Assembly: GCF_024169515.1 (NCBI RefSeq)
Contig: NZ_JAMKCQ010000001.1
Coordinates: 3,100,001 to 3,164,000, forward strand
Origin: Erwinia aphidicola
Lineage (GTDB): Bacteria; Pseudomonadota; Gammaproteobacteria; Enterobacterales; Enterobacteriaceae
Reading direction: 5' to 3'
DNA: 64,000 bases
Below the pieces are notes generated by a model. It had not been told where the DNA came from. It saw only the letters and a list, made by a program, of their open reading frames with translations, and searched no databases. The position numbers were made by a program, and so were the translations under genes. This document shows positions 1 to 9,734 of the stretch, in pieces. Numbering within the stretch: position 1 is the first letter of the stretch; each line of letters begins with the position of its first letter.

Positions 1-1209
1 GGTATCCGGACGGAAGTTGTCACGCACCTGCTGCCCCAGCACGATTTCGTAGCAAATGGCGGCGGTGAGGTTATAGCCCGCCACCTGCAGCTGCGGCTGG
101 ACGTAGCTGCCGCGGCTGAATGACGACATCGGCAGGTCGAAGAAGGGCGCCAGCGGCCGCAGCAGCGACTCCAGCGGGACAAATTCCCCGAACGGCACCA
201 GATGATTCTTCTGGTAGCGGTTGCCGCTGAAGTAGTTGTAAGGCTGCGGGCCGCCCAGCACGATGATGGTGTTGTAATCGTGGTAGCGATTACTCTGCAG
301 GCGTGAATCGACGATGCCGGTCACCAGGCTGCTGCCACTGTCGCGCAGCTGGTCATCCACTGACTTCAGGAACGGCTGCTGGTTGGTTTCCAGATCGGGA
401 ATGGCGGATTCTGGCCAGATGATGATCGGAGCTTTACCCACGTACGGGCGGCTGAGCGCCGTGTAGGTTTTCAGCGTATTGATCAGCTGATTCGGGTCCC
501 ACTTCAGGGACTGCTCAATGTTGCCCTGCACCATTGCAACGTTCACCGCCCGTTCAGGCAGCGGCTGGAACCAGCTAATCAGACGCAGCGGCCACGGCAG
601 CAGCAGCAGGGCGGCGGCGGCGATAGCAGGGACCAGACGGCGCTGCACCAGGGCATAAACCGCCAGGCCTGCAATCACCATCAGCAGGAAGGTGATGCCT
701 TCTACGCCCAGCAGCGGAGCTAACCCTTTCAGCGGGCCGTTGATCTGGCTGTAGCCAAACTGCAGCCACGGAAAGCCGGTCAGCACCCAGCCGCGCAGAA
801 ATTCACTGATCTGCCACAGCACCGGAGCCGCAATCGCCAGGCGCAGCAGCGAGGCTTGCGGACACAGGCGGTTAAGCAGCGTGGTGAACAGCAGCGTGTA
901 GAGCGACAGGTAGGCGGCCAGCAGCAGTACAAGGAAAACATTTACCGGCCCTGGCATTCCGCCGAAGGTTGCGATGCTGACATATACCCAGTTGATACCG
1001 CTGCCAAACAGGCCAAAGCCCCAGACAAAACCAATGGCGCTGGCCTGGCGGGTGGTGCGGTTAAGGGTTAATGCCTGCAGGCCAAACAGTGAAACTAAAG
1101 CAGCAGGCCAGAAATCATACGGGGAGAAAGAAAGGGTGCCAATGGCACCCGTAATCAGCGCTAAAAGCAGGCGAACCCGCTGGCGCTGGTAGATTGAGGC
1201 AATTGCCAT
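1..1209 (-). CDS. lnt: Apolipoprotein N-acyltransferase, 3' end cut by window edge
   Basis: Lnt adds the third acyl chain to the N-terminal cysteine of lipoproteins in the inner membrane, the last step of lipoprotein maturation. The reading frame starts with ATG at 1209 and stays open to base 1, giving 403 codons of a protein usually about 510 residues long, so the C-terminus lies outside the window. Hydrophobic segments fill the first half. The nitrilase-like periplasmic domain follows with all three expected catalytic regions: Glu in WPESAIP, Lys in [12 protein letters not shown], and Cys386 in AICYEIV. It lies 7 bp downstream of corC on the same strand, as in E. coli. Confidence 0.95.
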   Translation of the reverse strand, partial: MAIASIYQRQRVRLLLALITGAIGTLSFSPYDFWPAALVSLFGLQALTLNRTTRQASAIGFVWGFGLFGSGINWVYVSIATFGGMPGPVNVFLVLLLAAYLSLYTLLFTTLLNRLCPQASLLRLAIAAPVLWQISEFLRGWVLTGFPWLQFGYSQINGPLKGLAPLLGVEGITFLLMVIAGLAVYALVQRRLVPAIAAAALLLLPWPLRLISWFQPLPERAVNVAMVQGNIEQSLKWDPNQLINTLKTYTALSRPYVGKAPIIIWPESAIPDLETNQQPFLKSVDDQLRDSGSSLVTGIVDSRLQSNRYHDYNTIIVLGGPQPYNYFSGNRYQKNHLVPFGEFVPLESLLRPLAPFFDLPMSSFSRGSYVQPQLQVAGYNLTAAICYEIVLGQQVRDNFRPDT

Positions 1210-1216
1210 ACGGTAG

Positions 1217-2095
1217 TTACTCTTCCAGAGTCGGTTGCGGCGAATTTTCCGGGATACGGACATGGACCTGAATAATACGACGGCTGTCCGCCATCGCCAC
1301 TTTAAACTGGTAACCGTCAATCTCAATACTTTCACCGCGGGCCGGCAGATGGCCGAAGCCCTGCATCACCAGGCCACCGATGGTGTCGACCTCTTCGTCA
1401 CTGAAGCTGGTCTCGAAGACTTCATTAAAATCTTCGATCGGCGTCAGTGCCCGGATAGTGTAGGTGTGGCGACTCAGCTGACGAATATCGCGATCTTCTT
1501 CATCGTCATACTCATCTTCAATTTCACCGACAATCAGCTCGAGGATATCCTCAATGGTGACCAGACCGGAAACGCCACCGAATTCATCAATCACAATCGC
1601 CATATGGTACCGCTGCGAGCGGAACTCTTTCAGCATGCGGTCAACGCGCTTGCTTTCCGGTACCACCACCGCAGGGCGCAGAACCTTTTCGATGCTGAAA
1701 GGCTCAGATTCACTGCTCATAAACGGCAGCAGATCCTTGGCCATCAGGATGCCTTCAACATGGTCCTTGTCTTCACTGATTACCGGGAAACGTGAGTGCG
1801 CGGAGTCAATAATGACCCCAAGGCACTCTTCCAGCGTCTGGTTACGCTTCAGCGTCACCATCTGGGAGCGGGGGATCATAATGTCACGTACCCGCTGTTC
1901 GGCAATATCCATCACCCCTTCCAGCATGTCCCTGGTATCCGGGTCAATCAGGTCATTCTGTTCGGAGTCGCGGATCAGTTCCAGCAGGTCGTCACGGTTT
2001 TTTGGCTCACCGTGAAAAAGCTGGTTGAGAATGAGTGAAAAAAATCCCTTTTTACTCGGGGGACTGTCATTATTTTGTGAATGGTCATCGCTCAT
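1217..2095 (-). CDS. corC: CorC/YbeX CBS-domain protein (Mg/Co efflux accessory)
   Basis: This 292-residue cytosolic protein matches E. coli CorC (YbeX) in full length. It has an acidic N-terminus, two CBS domains at roughly residues 65-190 ([11 protein letters not shown] and the [17 protein letters not shown] region) and a CorC/HlyC C-terminal domain from about 205. CorC is linked to magnesium and cobalt efflux and, with its ybeY/ybeZ neighbours, to ribosome-related stress phenotypes. The CBS pair is known in this family to bind adenine nucleotides. No membrane segment is visible. It lies between ybeY and lnt on the same strand, separated from ybeY by a 197-bp gap that holds an ERIC repeat. 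Confidence 0.95.
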   Translation of the reverse strand: MSDDHSQNNDSPPSKKGFFSLILNQLFHGEPKNRDDLLELIRDSEQNDLIDPDTRDMLEGVMDIAEQRVRDIMIPRSQMVTLKRNQTLEECLGVIIDSAHSRFPVISEDKDHVEGILMAKDLLPFMSSESEPFSIEKVLRPAVVVPESKRVDRMLKEFRSQRYHMAIVIDEFGGVSGLVTIEDILELIVGEIEDEYDDEEDRDIRQLSRHTYTIRALTPIEDFNEVFETSFSDEEVDTIGGLVMQGFGHLPARGESIEIDGYQFKVAMADSRRIIQVHVRIPENSPQPTLEE

Positions 2096-2162
2096 GGCGT
2101 TTTTGAGTTTGTCTCTCTGTTGTGTGATCGGCTGCCCCGAATTATTCAGGGGCAGGCGTGTT

Positions 2163-2285
2163 TACCCTTGATACTTCGAACGGCAGGTGCGTTGGCTGCG
2201 CTCGCTCGTCCCCGTCACATAGCTGACTGTGTTGCCGGGAACTCTCGATCTGGCCGCCTTGCTGCAATTCGAATCATTTTGGGTT
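2163..2285. repeat. ERIC repeat no. 1 (ybeY-corC intergenic)
   Basis: This stretch of about 123 bp has imperfect terminal inverted repeats (TACCCTTGATACTTCGAA at the left, TTCGAATCATTTTGGG at the right) and a central part matching the enterobacterial repetitive intergenic consensus (GCGTTGGCTGCG, then a degenerate CCCCGTCAC...GCCGGGAACTC core). It lies in the transcribed gap between ybeY and corC. A separate hairpin, CTGCCCC (2132-2138) pairing with GGGGCAG (2149-2155), sits between it and corC. Confidence 0.8.
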
Positions 2286-2292
2286 AGTTCAG

Positions 2293-2760
2293 TTATTCTT
2301 TCTCCGAAATGTACGGATCGGGATACCCGAGAGCAAGCATTATCTCGGTTTCCAGCGATTCCATCTCTTCGGCTTCTTCATCTTCGATGTGATCATAACC
2401 CAGCAGGTGAAGGCTACCGTGGATCACCATGTGCGCCCAGTGGGCCTCCAGCGCTTTTTCCTGCTCTGCAGCTTCCTGCTCAACCACCTGACGGCAGATG
2501 ATCAGATCGCCCAACAGCGGCAGCTCAATACCCGGTGGTGCTTCAAACGGGAATGAGAGCACGTTGGTCGGCTTATCCTTGCTGCGATAGGTGTGGTTCA
2601 ACTCACGGCTCTCCGCCTCATCAACCAGACGGATTGTGACTTCGCTTTCCGGCTGGAACTGCGGCAGAACCGCCTCCAGCCAGCGCTGAAAGTCCGACTC
2701 TGGCGGCAGACCCTGCGCGTTCTCGCAGGCAAGCTGCAGATCAAGAATCACATTACTCAT
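2293..2760 (-). CDS. ybeY: YbeY endoribonuclease (rRNA maturation)
   Basis: This 155-residue protein is the conserved zinc-dependent single-strand endoribonuclease YbeY, which takes part in 16S rRNA 3'-end maturation and 70S ribosome quality control. The family signature is intact: His114, His118 and His124 in [11 protein letters not shown] bind the metal, and the conserved Arg59 lies in HTYRSKD. Length equals the E. coli protein. Its ATG overlaps the stop of ybeZ by 4 bp (TCAT at 2757-2760 on the plus strand), which indicates translational coupling. The functional partnership of YbeY with YbeZ is known from E. coli. Confidence 0.96.
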   Translation of the reverse strand: MSNVILDLQLACENAQGLPPESDFQRWLEAVLPQFQPESEVTIRLVDEAESRELNHTYRSKDKPTNVLSFPFEAPPGIELPLLGDLIICRQVVEQEAAEQEKALEAHWAHMVIHGSLHLLGYDHIEDEEAEEMESLETEIMLALGYPDPYISEKE

Positions 2761-3836
2761 TTGTTCTCCTGTGAAGCCTGCTGAGCAGCAAGCGCTTCAC
2801 GTTTACGTTCTTCTGCCTGAGCATCGCGACGTTTCTGGTCGGCGGCTTCCCAGGCTTCATAGGCCACGACGATACGTGCCACCACCGGATGGCGCACCAC
2901 GTCTTCACTGTGGAAAAAGTTAAAGCTCAACTCTTTCACGTCGGACAGCACCTCAATGGCGTGGCGCAGGCCGGACTTCAGGTTGCGCGGCAGGTCAATC
3001 TGCGTCACGTCACCGGTGATTACCGCTTTGGAATTAAATCCAATGCGCGTGAGGAACATCTTCATCTGTTCGATGGTGGTGTTCTGGCTTTCATCGAGGA
3101 TGATGAAGGCATCGTTCAGCGTACGGCCGCGCATATAGGCCAGCGGCGCGACTTCGATGACGTTGCGCTCAATCAGCTTTTCAACGCGCTCAAAACCGAG
3201 CATCTCGAACAGAGCGTCGTACAGCGGGCGCAGGTAAGGGTCAACCTTTTGGCTCAGGTCGCCCGGCAGGAAGCCAAGCTTTTCTCCGGCCTCTACCGCC
3301 GGGCGGGTCAGCAGAATGCGGCGGATCTCCTGGCGCTCCAGCGCATCGACCGCTGCCGCCACGGCCAGATAGGTTTTACCCGTTCCGGCTGGGCCGATGC
3401 CGAAGGTCACATCGTGGTCGAGGATGTTGGCCACATACTGCGCCTGATTTGGCGTACGTGGCTTAATCACGCCACGTTTGGTCTTGATGTGAATCGCTTT
3501 GCCAAACTCAGGCACGCTGTCGGCTGTCTGCTCCAGCACGCGGCTCTCTTTCACCGCCAGATGGATCTGTTCCGGATCGATATCCGGAATGTGGCCGCGT
3601 ATCGGGGCGGTATCCACATACAGATGGCGCAGGATATCGGCAGCGGCGTCGACACTCAGCGCACGGCCAACCAGCTTAAAGGCATTCTCACGGCGATTAA
3701 TCTCAATCCCCAGACGGCGCTCGAGCAGCTTGATATTGTCATCAAACGGGCCACACAGGCTCAGCAACCGGGTATTGTCGATGGGTTCCAGAGTTATTTC
3801 ACGTGTTTCAATATTCAAACTAATCCTTTGGGTCAC
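2757..3836 (-). CDS. ybeZ: PhoH-like ATPase YbeZ
   Basis: This 359-residue cytosolic protein has a PhoH-type P-loop domain. The Walker A motif is at residues 148-155 (GPAGTGKT) and the Walker B-like ILDESQN is near residue 242. YbeZ has ATPase activity and is functionally tied to YbeY in rRNA processing. The C-terminal 25 residues are rich in Lys, Glu and Ala. It is the first gene of a ybeZ-ybeY-corC-lnt run and overlaps ybeY by 4 bp. A candidate sigma-70 promoter lies 60-90 bp upstream. In E. coli this operon is heat-inducible, but I could not recognise a clear sigma-32 site here. Confidence 0.95.
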   Translation of the reverse strand: MTQRISLNIETREITLEPIDNTRLLSLCGPFDDNIKLLERRLGIEINRRENAFKLVGRALSVDAAADILRHLYVDTAPIRGHIPDIDPEQIHLAVKESRVLEQTADSVPEFGKAIHIKTKRGVIKPRTPNQAQYVANILDHDVTFGIGPAGTGKTYLAVAAAVDALERQEIRRILLTRPAVEAGEKLGFLPGDLSQKVDPYLRPLYDALFEMLGFERVEKLIERNVIEVAPLAYMRGRTLNDAFIILDESQNTTIEQMKMFLTRIGFNSKAVITGDVTQIDLPRNLKSGLRHAIEVLSDVKELSFNFFHSEDVVRHPVVARIVVAYEAWEAADQKRRDAQAEERKREALAAQQASQENK

Positions 3837-3895
3837 ATAGGGCCAGGTTGAGAAATGGATGGCGAGACGGGCTTTAACAGCAGAGCCATAGCGAA

Positions 3896-3924
3896 ATTAT
3901 TTATGGCGAAGCGCAAAGCTGCAA
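3896..3924 (-). promoter_or_regulatory. Candidate promoter of ybeZ operon
   Basis: Read on the minus strand, TTGCAG (3919-3924) and AATAAT (3896-3901) are separated by 17 bp. This gives a plausible -35/-10 pair about 60 bp upstream of the ybeZ start codon. It is a sequence match only. Confidence 0.4.
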
Positions 3925-3984
3925 GCGTCCGTGTGGATATTTGGGCGCGTGTTTCAGAAAGCAAGTGTAACGCGATGAAATGAT

Positions 3985-4008
3985 GCGGCACATCTGAAGA
4001 CGTGCCGC
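3985..4008 (-). terminator. Hairpin after miaB, possible weak terminator
   Basis: GCGGCAC (3985-3991) pairs with GTGCCGC (4002-4008). It lies 12 bp beyond the miaB stop codon on the minus strand. The following minus-strand sequence is only moderately T-rich (ATCATTTC), so termination would be weak. Confidence 0.4.
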
Positions 4009-4020
4009 AAAAATGGGGGA

Positions 4021-5445
4021 TCAAGGCTGGAACGTTCCCACGCCGAGTTCGTTCTCTTTGCGCGTGCGTGCAATAACGGAGGCTGGGGACTCAAGAGTGC
4101 GCAGATCCATCTGATCTTCAGCGCGCACCAGCACGCCACGCAGCGAGTTGGCGTAGACATCAACGATTTCCACATCGACAAACTTGCCGATGTGCTCCGG
4201 AGTGCCTTCAAAGTTCACCACGCGGTTACATTCGGTACGCCCGGAGAGTTCCATCACATTCTTGCGTGAGGTACCCTCCACCAGAATGCGCTGCACGGTG
4301 CCGAGCTTGCTGCGGCTCCAACTCATCACCTGCTGGTTGATGCGGTCCTGCAGAATATAGAGACGCTGCTTTTTCTCTTCTTCCGAGACATCGTCCGGCA
4401 AATCGGCGGCTGGCGTGCCGGGGCGCGCGGAGTAAATAAAGCTGAAGCTGGTATCGAAGTTTATCTCACCAACCAGCTTCATGGTCTGCTCAAAGTCGGC
4501 CTGGGTTTCGCCCGGGAAGCCGATGATAAAGTCAGAGCTCATCTGAATACCCGGGCGTGCAGCGCGCAGTTTTCGGATGATGGCTTTGTACTCCAGCGCG
4601 GTATGGGCGCGCTTCATCAGGGTCAGAATACGGTCCGCGCCGCTCTGCACCGGCAGATGCAGGAAGCTCACCAGCTCCGGCGTATCGCGATAGACATCAA
4701 TGATATCGTCGGTGAATTCAATCGGATGGCTGGTGGTAAAACGGATACGGTCGATGCCATCAATGGCAGCGACCAGCCGCAGCAGCTCGGCAAACGAGCA
4801 GATCCCGCCGTCATAGGTGGCTCCGCGATAAGCATTGACGTTCTGGCCCAGCAGGTTAACTTCACGCACGCCCTGCGCGGCCAGCTGAGCAATTTCAAAC
4901 AGAATATCGTCAGAAGGGCGGCTGACCTCTTCACCGCGGGTGTAGGGCACCACGCAGAAGGTACAATATTTGTTGCAGCCTTCCATGATCGAGACAAAAG
5001 CGGTCGGTCCTTCAGCACGCGGTTCCGGCATGCGGTCAAACTTTTCTATCTCCGGGAAGCTGACATCCACCACCGGGCTTTTACTGCCGCGCACGGTGTT
5101 GATCATCTCCGGCAGGCGGTGCAGCGTCTGTGGGCCAAAGACGATATCGACACAGCTGGCGCGCTGGCGCAGCTGGGCACCCTCCTGCGAGGCCACGCAG
5201 CCGCCAACGCCGATAATCACATCGGGGTTCGCTTCCTTCAGCTTTCTCCAGCGGCCAAGCAGCGCAAAAACTTTTTCCTGGGCCTTTTCACGAATCGAAC
5301 AGGTGTTGAGCAGCAGTATGTCGGCATCTTCCGCCTCTTCAGTCAGAACATAGCCGTGTGTGCTGTTTAACAGGTCAGCCATTTTGGATGAGTCATACTC
5401 ATTCATCTGACAGCCCCAGGTTTTGATATGTAGTTTTTTTGTCAT
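4021..5445 (-). CDS. miaB: tRNA-2-methylthio-N6-dimethylallyladenosine synthase
   Basis: MiaB is the radical-SAM enzyme that methylthiolates i6A37 in tRNAs reading UNN codons. The start was placed at the ATG at 5445 ([20 protein letters not shown]), giving 474 residues like E. coli MiaB; the frame stays open 32 codons further upstream. The auxiliary [4Fe-4S] cluster cysteines are C12, C49 and C83. The radical-SAM CX3CX2C cysteines are C157, C161 and C164. A C-terminal TRAM-like RNA-binding region ends the protein. It is transcribed away from ubiF, with 195 bp between the two starts. Many of the tRNAs it modifies contain A36-A37, including the tRNA-Leu-type UNN decoders. Confidence 0.96.
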   Translation of the reverse strand: MTKKLHIKTWGCQMNEYDSSKMADLLNSTHGYVLTEEAEDADILLLNTCSIREKAQEKVFALLGRWRKLKEANPDVIIGVGGCVASQEGAQLRQRASCVDIVFGPQTLHRLPEMINTVRGSKSPVVDVSFPEIEKFDRMPEPRAEGPTAFVSIMEGCNKYCTFCVVPYTRGEEVSRPSDDILFEIAQLAAQGVREVNLLGQNVNAYRGATYDGGICSFAELLRLVAAIDGIDRIRFTTSHPIEFTDDIIDVYRDTPELVSFLHLPVQSGADRILTLMKRAHTALEYKAIIRKLRAARPGIQMSSDFIIGFPGETQADFEQTMKLVGEINFDTSFSFIYSARPGTPAADLPDDVSEEEKKQRLYILQDRINQQVMSWSRSKLGTVQRILVEGTSRKNVMELSGRTECNRVVNFEGTPEHIGKFVDVEIVDVYANSLRGVLVRAEDQMDLRTLESPASVIARTRKENELGVGTFQP

Positions 5446-5640
5446 CGACTTGCCATTTGTCATGCAGAAAGAGGAGCAGGGCGCGTATTCTGTCGTGCAG
5501 AGACGCCCATTAAGCCCGTGTTGCGGCGATCTGATTGTCACAGAAAATTCCGGTACACTTAATCACGCTCAGGATAACAGAATTCAGCCGCTGAGGTGTA
5601 GCCACACAGCACGCCAGGTCAGGCCGGCGAAGGAAAAAAA

Positions 5641-6819
5641 ATGACGGAAATAAAGCAGAAAGTGGACGTGGCCATTGTCGGTGGCGGCATGGTGGGCGCA
5701 GCGCTGGCGAGTGGCCTGGCGCAGCACGGTTTTCAGGTTGCCGTGCTGGAGCAGGAAACGCCGGCAGAGTTTGTGGCGGGGAGCGATCCGGATGTGCGTA
5801 TTTCCTCTATCGGTGCTGCCTCCGCTGCGCTGCTAAAACAGCTTGATGTCTGGCCTGCGGTGCTGGCGATGCGCACAGTGCCTTACCGCAAGCTGGAAAC
5901 CTGGGAGTGGCAGACCGCAGCAGTTCATTTTGATGCCGAGTCGCTTGGCCTGCCAGAACTGGGTTTTATGGTGGAAAACAGCGTGTTGCAGCAGGCTCTG
6001 TGGCAGCGTCTGCAGCAGCAACCGGTTCAGCTACTTTGCCCGGCACGCCTGCGCGATCTGCAAAGTGAAAACGGCGGCTGGCAGTTAACGCTGGATAACG
6101 GTGAGCAGCTGCACGCACGGCTGGTGGTTGGCGCTGACGGGGCGAACTCTCAGGTTCGGCAGCTGGCCGGAATTGGTATACACGGCTGGAACTATTCTCA
6201 GTCGTGCATGTTGATCAGCGTGCGCTGTGAGCATGACGCCGGCGATACCACCTGGCAGCAGTTCACTCCGGATGGCCCACGCGCATTCCTGCCGCTGTTT
6301 GATCGCTGGGCGTCGCTGGTGTGGTATGACAGCCCGGCACGCATCCGCCAGCTGCAGGCGATGAGCATGCCGCAGCTGCAAAAGGAGATCCAGGCACACT
6401 TCCCGCCGCGAGTGGGCAGAGTGACCCCGGTCGCCGCCGGTTCCTTCCCGCTGGTGCGCCGCCATGCCACGCGCTATGTGCTGCCCGGTCTGGCGCTGGT
6501 AGGCGATGCGGCTCACACCATTAATCCGCTGGCCGGGCAGGGGGTGAACCTCGGCTATCGCGACGTGGACGCGCTGATTGAGGTGTTGAGTGAGTCGCGG
6601 CTGCGTGCGGAGGACTGGGCATCCGCAGCGGTATTACAGCGCTATCAGCGCAAACGCCTGAAGGACAACCTGCTGATGCAGAGCGGGATGGACCTGTTCT
6701 ATTTTGCCTTCAGCAATCAGTCGGCACCCCTGAAGGTGTTGCGTAACCTTGGATTGATTGTCGCGCAGCATTCGGGCGTGCTTAAGCGTCAGGCATTAAG
6801 GTATGCGTTAGGTTTGTAG
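5641..6819 (+). CDS. ubiF: 3-demethoxyubiquinol 3-hydroxylase (UbiF)
   Basis: UbiF is a flavoprotein monooxygenase that hydroxylates C6 of the ubiquinone precursor ring. The protein has 392 residues, close to E. coli UbiF. It shows the N-terminal FAD Rossmann motif (VAIVGGGMVGAAL, residues about 10-22), the DG motif (VVGADGANSQVR), and the second FAD signature GDAAHTINPLAGQGVNLG near residue 290. The start ATG at 5641 follows an A-rich AAGGAAAAAAA stretch. It is divergent from miaB and stands alone before the tRNA cluster, matching the E. coli order. Confidence 0.94.
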   Translation: MTEIKQKVDVAIVGGGMVGAALASGLAQHGFQVAVLEQETPAEFVAGSDPDVRISSIGAASAALLKQLDVWPAVLAMRTVPYRKLETWEWQTAAVHFDAESLGLPELGFMVENSVLQQALWQRLQQQPVQLLCPARLRDLQSENGGWQLTLDNGEQLHARLVVGADGANSQVRQLAGIGIHGWNYSQSCMLISVRCEHDAGDTTWQQFTPDGPRAFLPLFDRWASLVWYDSPARIRQLQAMSMPQLQKEIQAHFPPRVGRVTPVAAGSFPLVRRHATRYVLPGLALVGDAAHTINPLAGQGVNLGYRDVDALIEVLSESRLRAEDWASAAVLQRYQRKRLKDNLLMQSGMDLFYFAFSNQSAPLKVLRNLGLIVAQHSGVLKRQALRYALGL

Positions 6820-6835
6820 CAACGGTGGGATGGCG

Positions 6836-6860
6836 GGCTGACCGAACCAGAGGGTCAGCC
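6836..6860. repeat. Short palindromic repeat (GGCTGACC type)
   Basis: GGCTGACC (6836-6843) and GGTCAGCC (6853-6860) form a perfect 8-bp stem with a 9-nt purine-rich loop, 17 bp after the ubiF stop. The same stem occurs twice at 57882-58007, and related stems occur at four other intergenic places in this window. Confidence 0.6.
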
Positions 6861-6932
6861 TCTACCGTTAGCAACAGTGCCCGGTCATTTCGTCGGGGCC
6901 GATGTTTTTCCGATCGCGCCATTATTCAGACG

Positions 6933-6955
6933 TAAAAAAGCCCGCTTGCGCGGGC
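6933..6955 (-). terminator. Terminator of Met/Leu/Gln tRNA operon
   Basis: GCCCGC (6940-6945) and GCGGGC (6950-6955) form a short GC stem. On the minus strand it is followed by TTTTTT, 13 bp past the last tRNA. On the plus strand the hairpin is followed by TTCTTT, so it may also stop ubiF transcripts. Confidence 0.8.
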
Positions 6956-6967
6956 TTCTTTACTAAT

Positions 6968-7042
6968 TGGCTGGGGTGCAGGGATTCGAACCCCGGAATG
7001 CTGGTATCAGAAACCAGAGCCTTACCACTTGGCGACACCCCA
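6968..7042 (-). tRNA. tRNA-Gln (CUG)
   Basis: This is a complete 75-nt tRNA with encoded CCA. The anticodon loop TTCTGAT gives anticodon CUG. It is the last gene of the tRNA operon and identical to the copy at 7113-7187. Confidence 0.97.
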
Positions 7043-7112
7043 ATTATTACTTATGCGACTGGCGAACCAGGCGTCTTTTTCTTTGCGACTCGTATTACCA
7101 GCCGTCTAAATA

Positions 7113-7187
7113 TGGCTGGGGTGCAGGGATTCGAACCCCGGAATGCTGGTATCAGAAACCAGAGCCTTACCACTTGGCGACACCCCA
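7113..7187 (-). tRNA. tRNA-Gln (CUG)
   Basis: This is a complete 75-nt tRNA with CCA and anticodon CUG. It is the second copy of the same gene, separated from the first by a 70-bp spacer. Confidence 0.97.
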
Positions 7188-7194
7188 ATAAAAT

Positions 7195-7271
7195 TGGTGG
7201 CTACTACGGGAATCGAACCTGTGACCCCAGCATTATGAGTGCTGTGCTCTAACCAGCTGAGCTAAGTAGCC
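7195..7271 (-). tRNA. tRNA-Met (CAU), elongator
   Basis: This 77-nt tRNA has encoded CCA and a CAU anticodon (CTCATAA loop). The acceptor stem starts GGCTACT, as in the elongator metT/metU type rather than the initiator type, whose first base is unpaired C. It is the same sequence as 7507-7583. Confidence 0.96.
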
Positions 7272-7313
7272 TAATTTTACTGCTTTACTGCTAATACATA
7301 CTACCAAAAAAAA

Positions 7314-7388
7314 TGGCTGGGGTACCTGGATTCGAACCAGGGAATGCCGGTATCAAAAACCGGTGCCTTACCGCTTGGCGATACCCCA
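7314..7388 (-). tRNA. tRNA-Gln (UUG)
   Basis: This 75-nt tRNA has encoded CCA; the anticodon loop TTTTGAT gives UUG. E. coli has two adjacent copies at this place (glnU, glnW) and only one is present here. Confidence 0.97.
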
Positions 7389-7411
7389 TCCGTGCAAACC
7401 GCGCTTGGAAA

Positions 7412-7496
7412 TGGTGCGGGAGGCGAGACTTGAACTCGCACACCTTGCGGCGCCAGAACCTAAATCTGGTGCGTCTACCAATTTCGCCACTCCCGC
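7412..7496 (-). tRNA. leuW: tRNA-Leu (UAG)
   Basis: This 85-nt class II tRNA has a long variable arm, encoded CCA and a UAG anticodon. It matches leuW in the E. coli metT operon in position and type. Confidence 0.97.
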
Positions 7497-7506
7497 GCAA
7501 AAAAGA

Positions 7507-7583
7507 TGGTGGCTACTACGGGAATCGAACCTGTGACCCCAGCATTATGAGTGCTGTGCTCTAACCAGCTGAGCTAAGTAGCC
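7507..7583 (-). tRNA. metT: tRNA-Met (CAU), elongator, first of operon
   Basis: This 77-nt tRNA with CCA and anticodon CAU is the first gene of the operon (Met-Leu-Gln-Met-Gln-Gln on the minus strand). A strong promoter lies about 40 bp upstream. Confidence 0.96.
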
Positions 7584-7622
7584 ATCTTTTTTCGCGTAAC
7601 CTTCTGCGGCGTTGCGGGGCGC

Positions 7623-7651
7623 ATTATGCGGAGTTGGTCCAAAAGCGTCAA
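7623..7651 (-). promoter_or_regulatory. Promoter of Met/Leu/Gln tRNA operon
   Basis: On the minus strand, TTGACG (7646-7651) and CATAAT (7623-7628) are 17 bp apart. They are followed by a GC-rich discriminator (GCGCCCCGC), the feature that makes stable-RNA promoters sensitive to ppGpp. The distance to the first tRNA is about 40 bp. Confidence 0.75.
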
Positions 7652-7753
7652 CAAGTTTTTTGCCGTTTTTTATCACAAGCGTGTTGTTTGCACGCCTTGT
7701 AACCATCATGCCGATAAAATCAACGAATTCTGATGCTAACAGACGCAACGGGT

Positions 7754-7780
7754 AAATAAAAACGGGCCTGAGCGGCCCGT
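7754..7780 (-). terminator. Terminator of asnB
   Basis: ACGGGCC (7762-7768) and GGCCCGT (7774-7780) form the stem. On the minus strand it is followed by TTTTTATTT. It lies 25 bp beyond the asnB stop codon. Confidence 0.85.
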
Positions 7781-7804
7781 TTTAGCTTTTTAATCCATGA
7801 CTTA

Positions 7805-9469
7805 TTAGTAAGCGGACTGGTGCACGCCTACGGCACGGCCAGACGGATCGTCCATGTTTTTGAACGCTTCGTCCCATTCAATCGCTTTAGCGGAAGAACA
7901 GGCCACTGACGGGCCACCCGGCACGCACTCTGCCGCGCTGGCCAGCGGGAACAGCTCTTCAAAGATTTCACGGTACAAATACGCCTCTTTCGAGTTCGGC
8001 GTGTTGTACGGGAAGCGGAAGTTCGCGGTTTGCAGCTGCTGATCGCTGACCTGCTCTTTTGCCACTTCTTTCAGGGTATCAATCCAGCTGTAGCCAACGC
8101 CGTCAGAGAACTGCTCTTTCTGGCGCCATGCCACGCTCTCCGGCAGGTAAGATTCGAAGCATTCGCGCAGGATGTGTTTTTCCATCTTGCCGTTGCTGCC
8201 GCACATTTTATCCTGCGGGTTGATGCGCATCGCGACATCAAGGAATTTCTTATCAAGGAACGGGACGCGGGCTTCAACGCCCCAGGCAGACATCGCCTTG
8301 TTAGCGCGCGCGCAGTCAAACATATGCAGCGCGTGCAGCTTACGCACGTTCTCTTCGTGGAATTCCTGGGCGTTCGGTGCTTTGTGGAAGTAGAGGTAGC
8401 CACCAAACACTTCATCAGCACCTTCACCGGACAGCACCATCTTAATGCCCATTGCTTTAATCTTGCGTGACATCAGGTACATCGGCGTGGAGGCGCGGAT
8501 AGTGGTCACATCATAGGTTTCAATGTGATAGATCACGTCGCGGATAGCATCCAGACCTTCCTGCACGGTGAAATGAATTTCGTGGTGCACGGTGCCAAGA
8601 TGTTCCGCTACCGCTTTTGCCGCTTTCAGGTCGGGTGAACCTTCCAGACCGACCGCGAAGGAGTGCAGCTGTGGCCACCAGGCCTCGCTCTTATCCTGGT
8701 CTTCAATACGCTTGGCAGCAAAACGCTTGGTAACAGCCGAGATAATTGATGAGTCCAGACCGCCGGACAGCAGCACGCCATAAGGTACGTCTGACATCAG
8801 GTGACTTTTTACTGACTCTTCCAGCGCGCTTTTCAGCGCCGCGGCGTCCGTGACGTTGTTTTCGACCGCAGCGTAATCAAACCAGTCGCGCTGCCAGTAG
8901 CGGCGGATTTCACCGTCGGTGCTCGACAGGTAGCTGCCCGCCGGGAACTCTTTAATGCTGCGGCACACCGGCACCAGCGCTTTCATTTCTGAGGCAACAT
9001 ACAGGTTGCCGTGCTCATCATTGCCCATATACAGCGGAATGATACCGATATGGTCACGACCGATCAGCCAGGTGTTTTTCACGCTGTCATACAGAATGAA
9101 AGCGAACATGCCTTCCAGGTCGTCGAGAAAGTCGATGCCCTTCTCCTGATACAGCGCGAGGATCACTTCGCAGTCAGACTCGGTCTGGAACTCATAGCGA
9201 TCGCTCAGCTCAGCACGCAGCGCCTGATGGTTGTAGATTTCACCGTTTACCGCAAGAACATGGGTATGTGCTGCGTTGTACAGCGGCTGTGCGCCGTTGT
9301 TCACGTCAACGATCGACAGGCGCTCATGGACGAGGATCGCTTTATCATCAGCATAGACACCGGACCAGTCCGGGCCACGGTGACGCATCAGGCGGGAAAG
9401 CTCCAGCGCTTTCTTACGCAGTTCAACCGGATCGCTTTTCAGATCGAGTACACCAAAAATAGAACACAT
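7805..9469 (-). CDS. asnB: Asparagine synthetase B (glutamine-hydrolysing)
   Basis: AsnB makes asparagine from aspartate, ATP and glutamine (or ammonia). The 554 residues match E. coli AsnB. Cys2 after the initiator Met (MCSIFG) is the glutaminase nucleophile. The N-terminal class II amidotransferase domain (about 1-190) contains the NGEIYNH motif. The synthetase domain carries the PP-loop SGGLDSS near residue 235 and the SGEGADEVFGGY motif. A strong terminator follows the gene. The 5' gap to nagD at 9,470-9,734 should contain its promoter, but I found no convincing -35/-10 pair there. Confidence 0.97.
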   Translation of the reverse strand: MCSIFGVLDLKSDPVELRKKALELSRLMRHRGPDWSGVYADDKAILVHERLSIVDVNNGAQPLYNAAHTHVLAVNGEIYNHQALRAELSDRYEFQTESDCEVILALYQEKGIDFLDDLEGMFAFILYDSVKNTWLIGRDHIGIIPLYMGNDEHGNLYVASEMKALVPVCRSIKEFPAGSYLSSTDGEIRRYWQRDWFDYAAVENNVTDAAALKSALEESVKSHLMSDVPYGVLLSGGLDSSIISAVTKRFAAKRIEDQDKSEAWWPQLHSFAVGLEGSPDLKAAKAVAEHLGTVHHEIHFTVQEGLDAIRDVIYHIETYDVTTIRASTPMYLMSRKIKAMGIKMVLSGEGADEVFGGYLYFHKAPNAQEFHEENVRKLHALHMFDCARANKAMSAWGVEARVPFLDKKFLDVAMRINPQDKMCGSNGKMEKHILRECFESYLPESVAWRQKEQFSDGVGYSWIDTLKEVAKEQVSDQQLQTANFRFPYNTPNSKEAYLYREIFEELFPLASAAECVPGGPSVACSSAKAIEWDEAFKNMDDPSGRAVGVHQSAY

Positions 9470-9734
9470 AAACAGCTCCCTAACGACTTACCTTGCGGTG
9501 GTGATATTGGTTTAAGCGACAGTTGCCGCGTGATGTATAAGAAAATGCGCTAACGCGGCAGGTGATGCAAGTAATTTAGCTAATAGGTGAAAAATAGGCT
9601 GTTGACGTGCGCGAATCCTTAACGGATTTTCAGTTTATGGCTTTTTTTATTGTGGAATCGATAATAAACGCCGGAAAGTGGATGAAAACTATCCAGTAGG
9701 GCGGGGAGAGCCCGGTAAACCGGGCAGGGGATAA

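Noticed and set aside
1235-1795. Long open frames opposite corC, ybeZ, miaB and many other genes
   Set aside because: They mirror well-supported genes in GC-rich codon phases, have no family similarity and lack ribosome-binding sites.
6902-7564. Open frames across the Gln/Met/Leu tRNA genes
   Set aside because: They are translations of tRNA sequences, repeated because the tRNAs are repeated.
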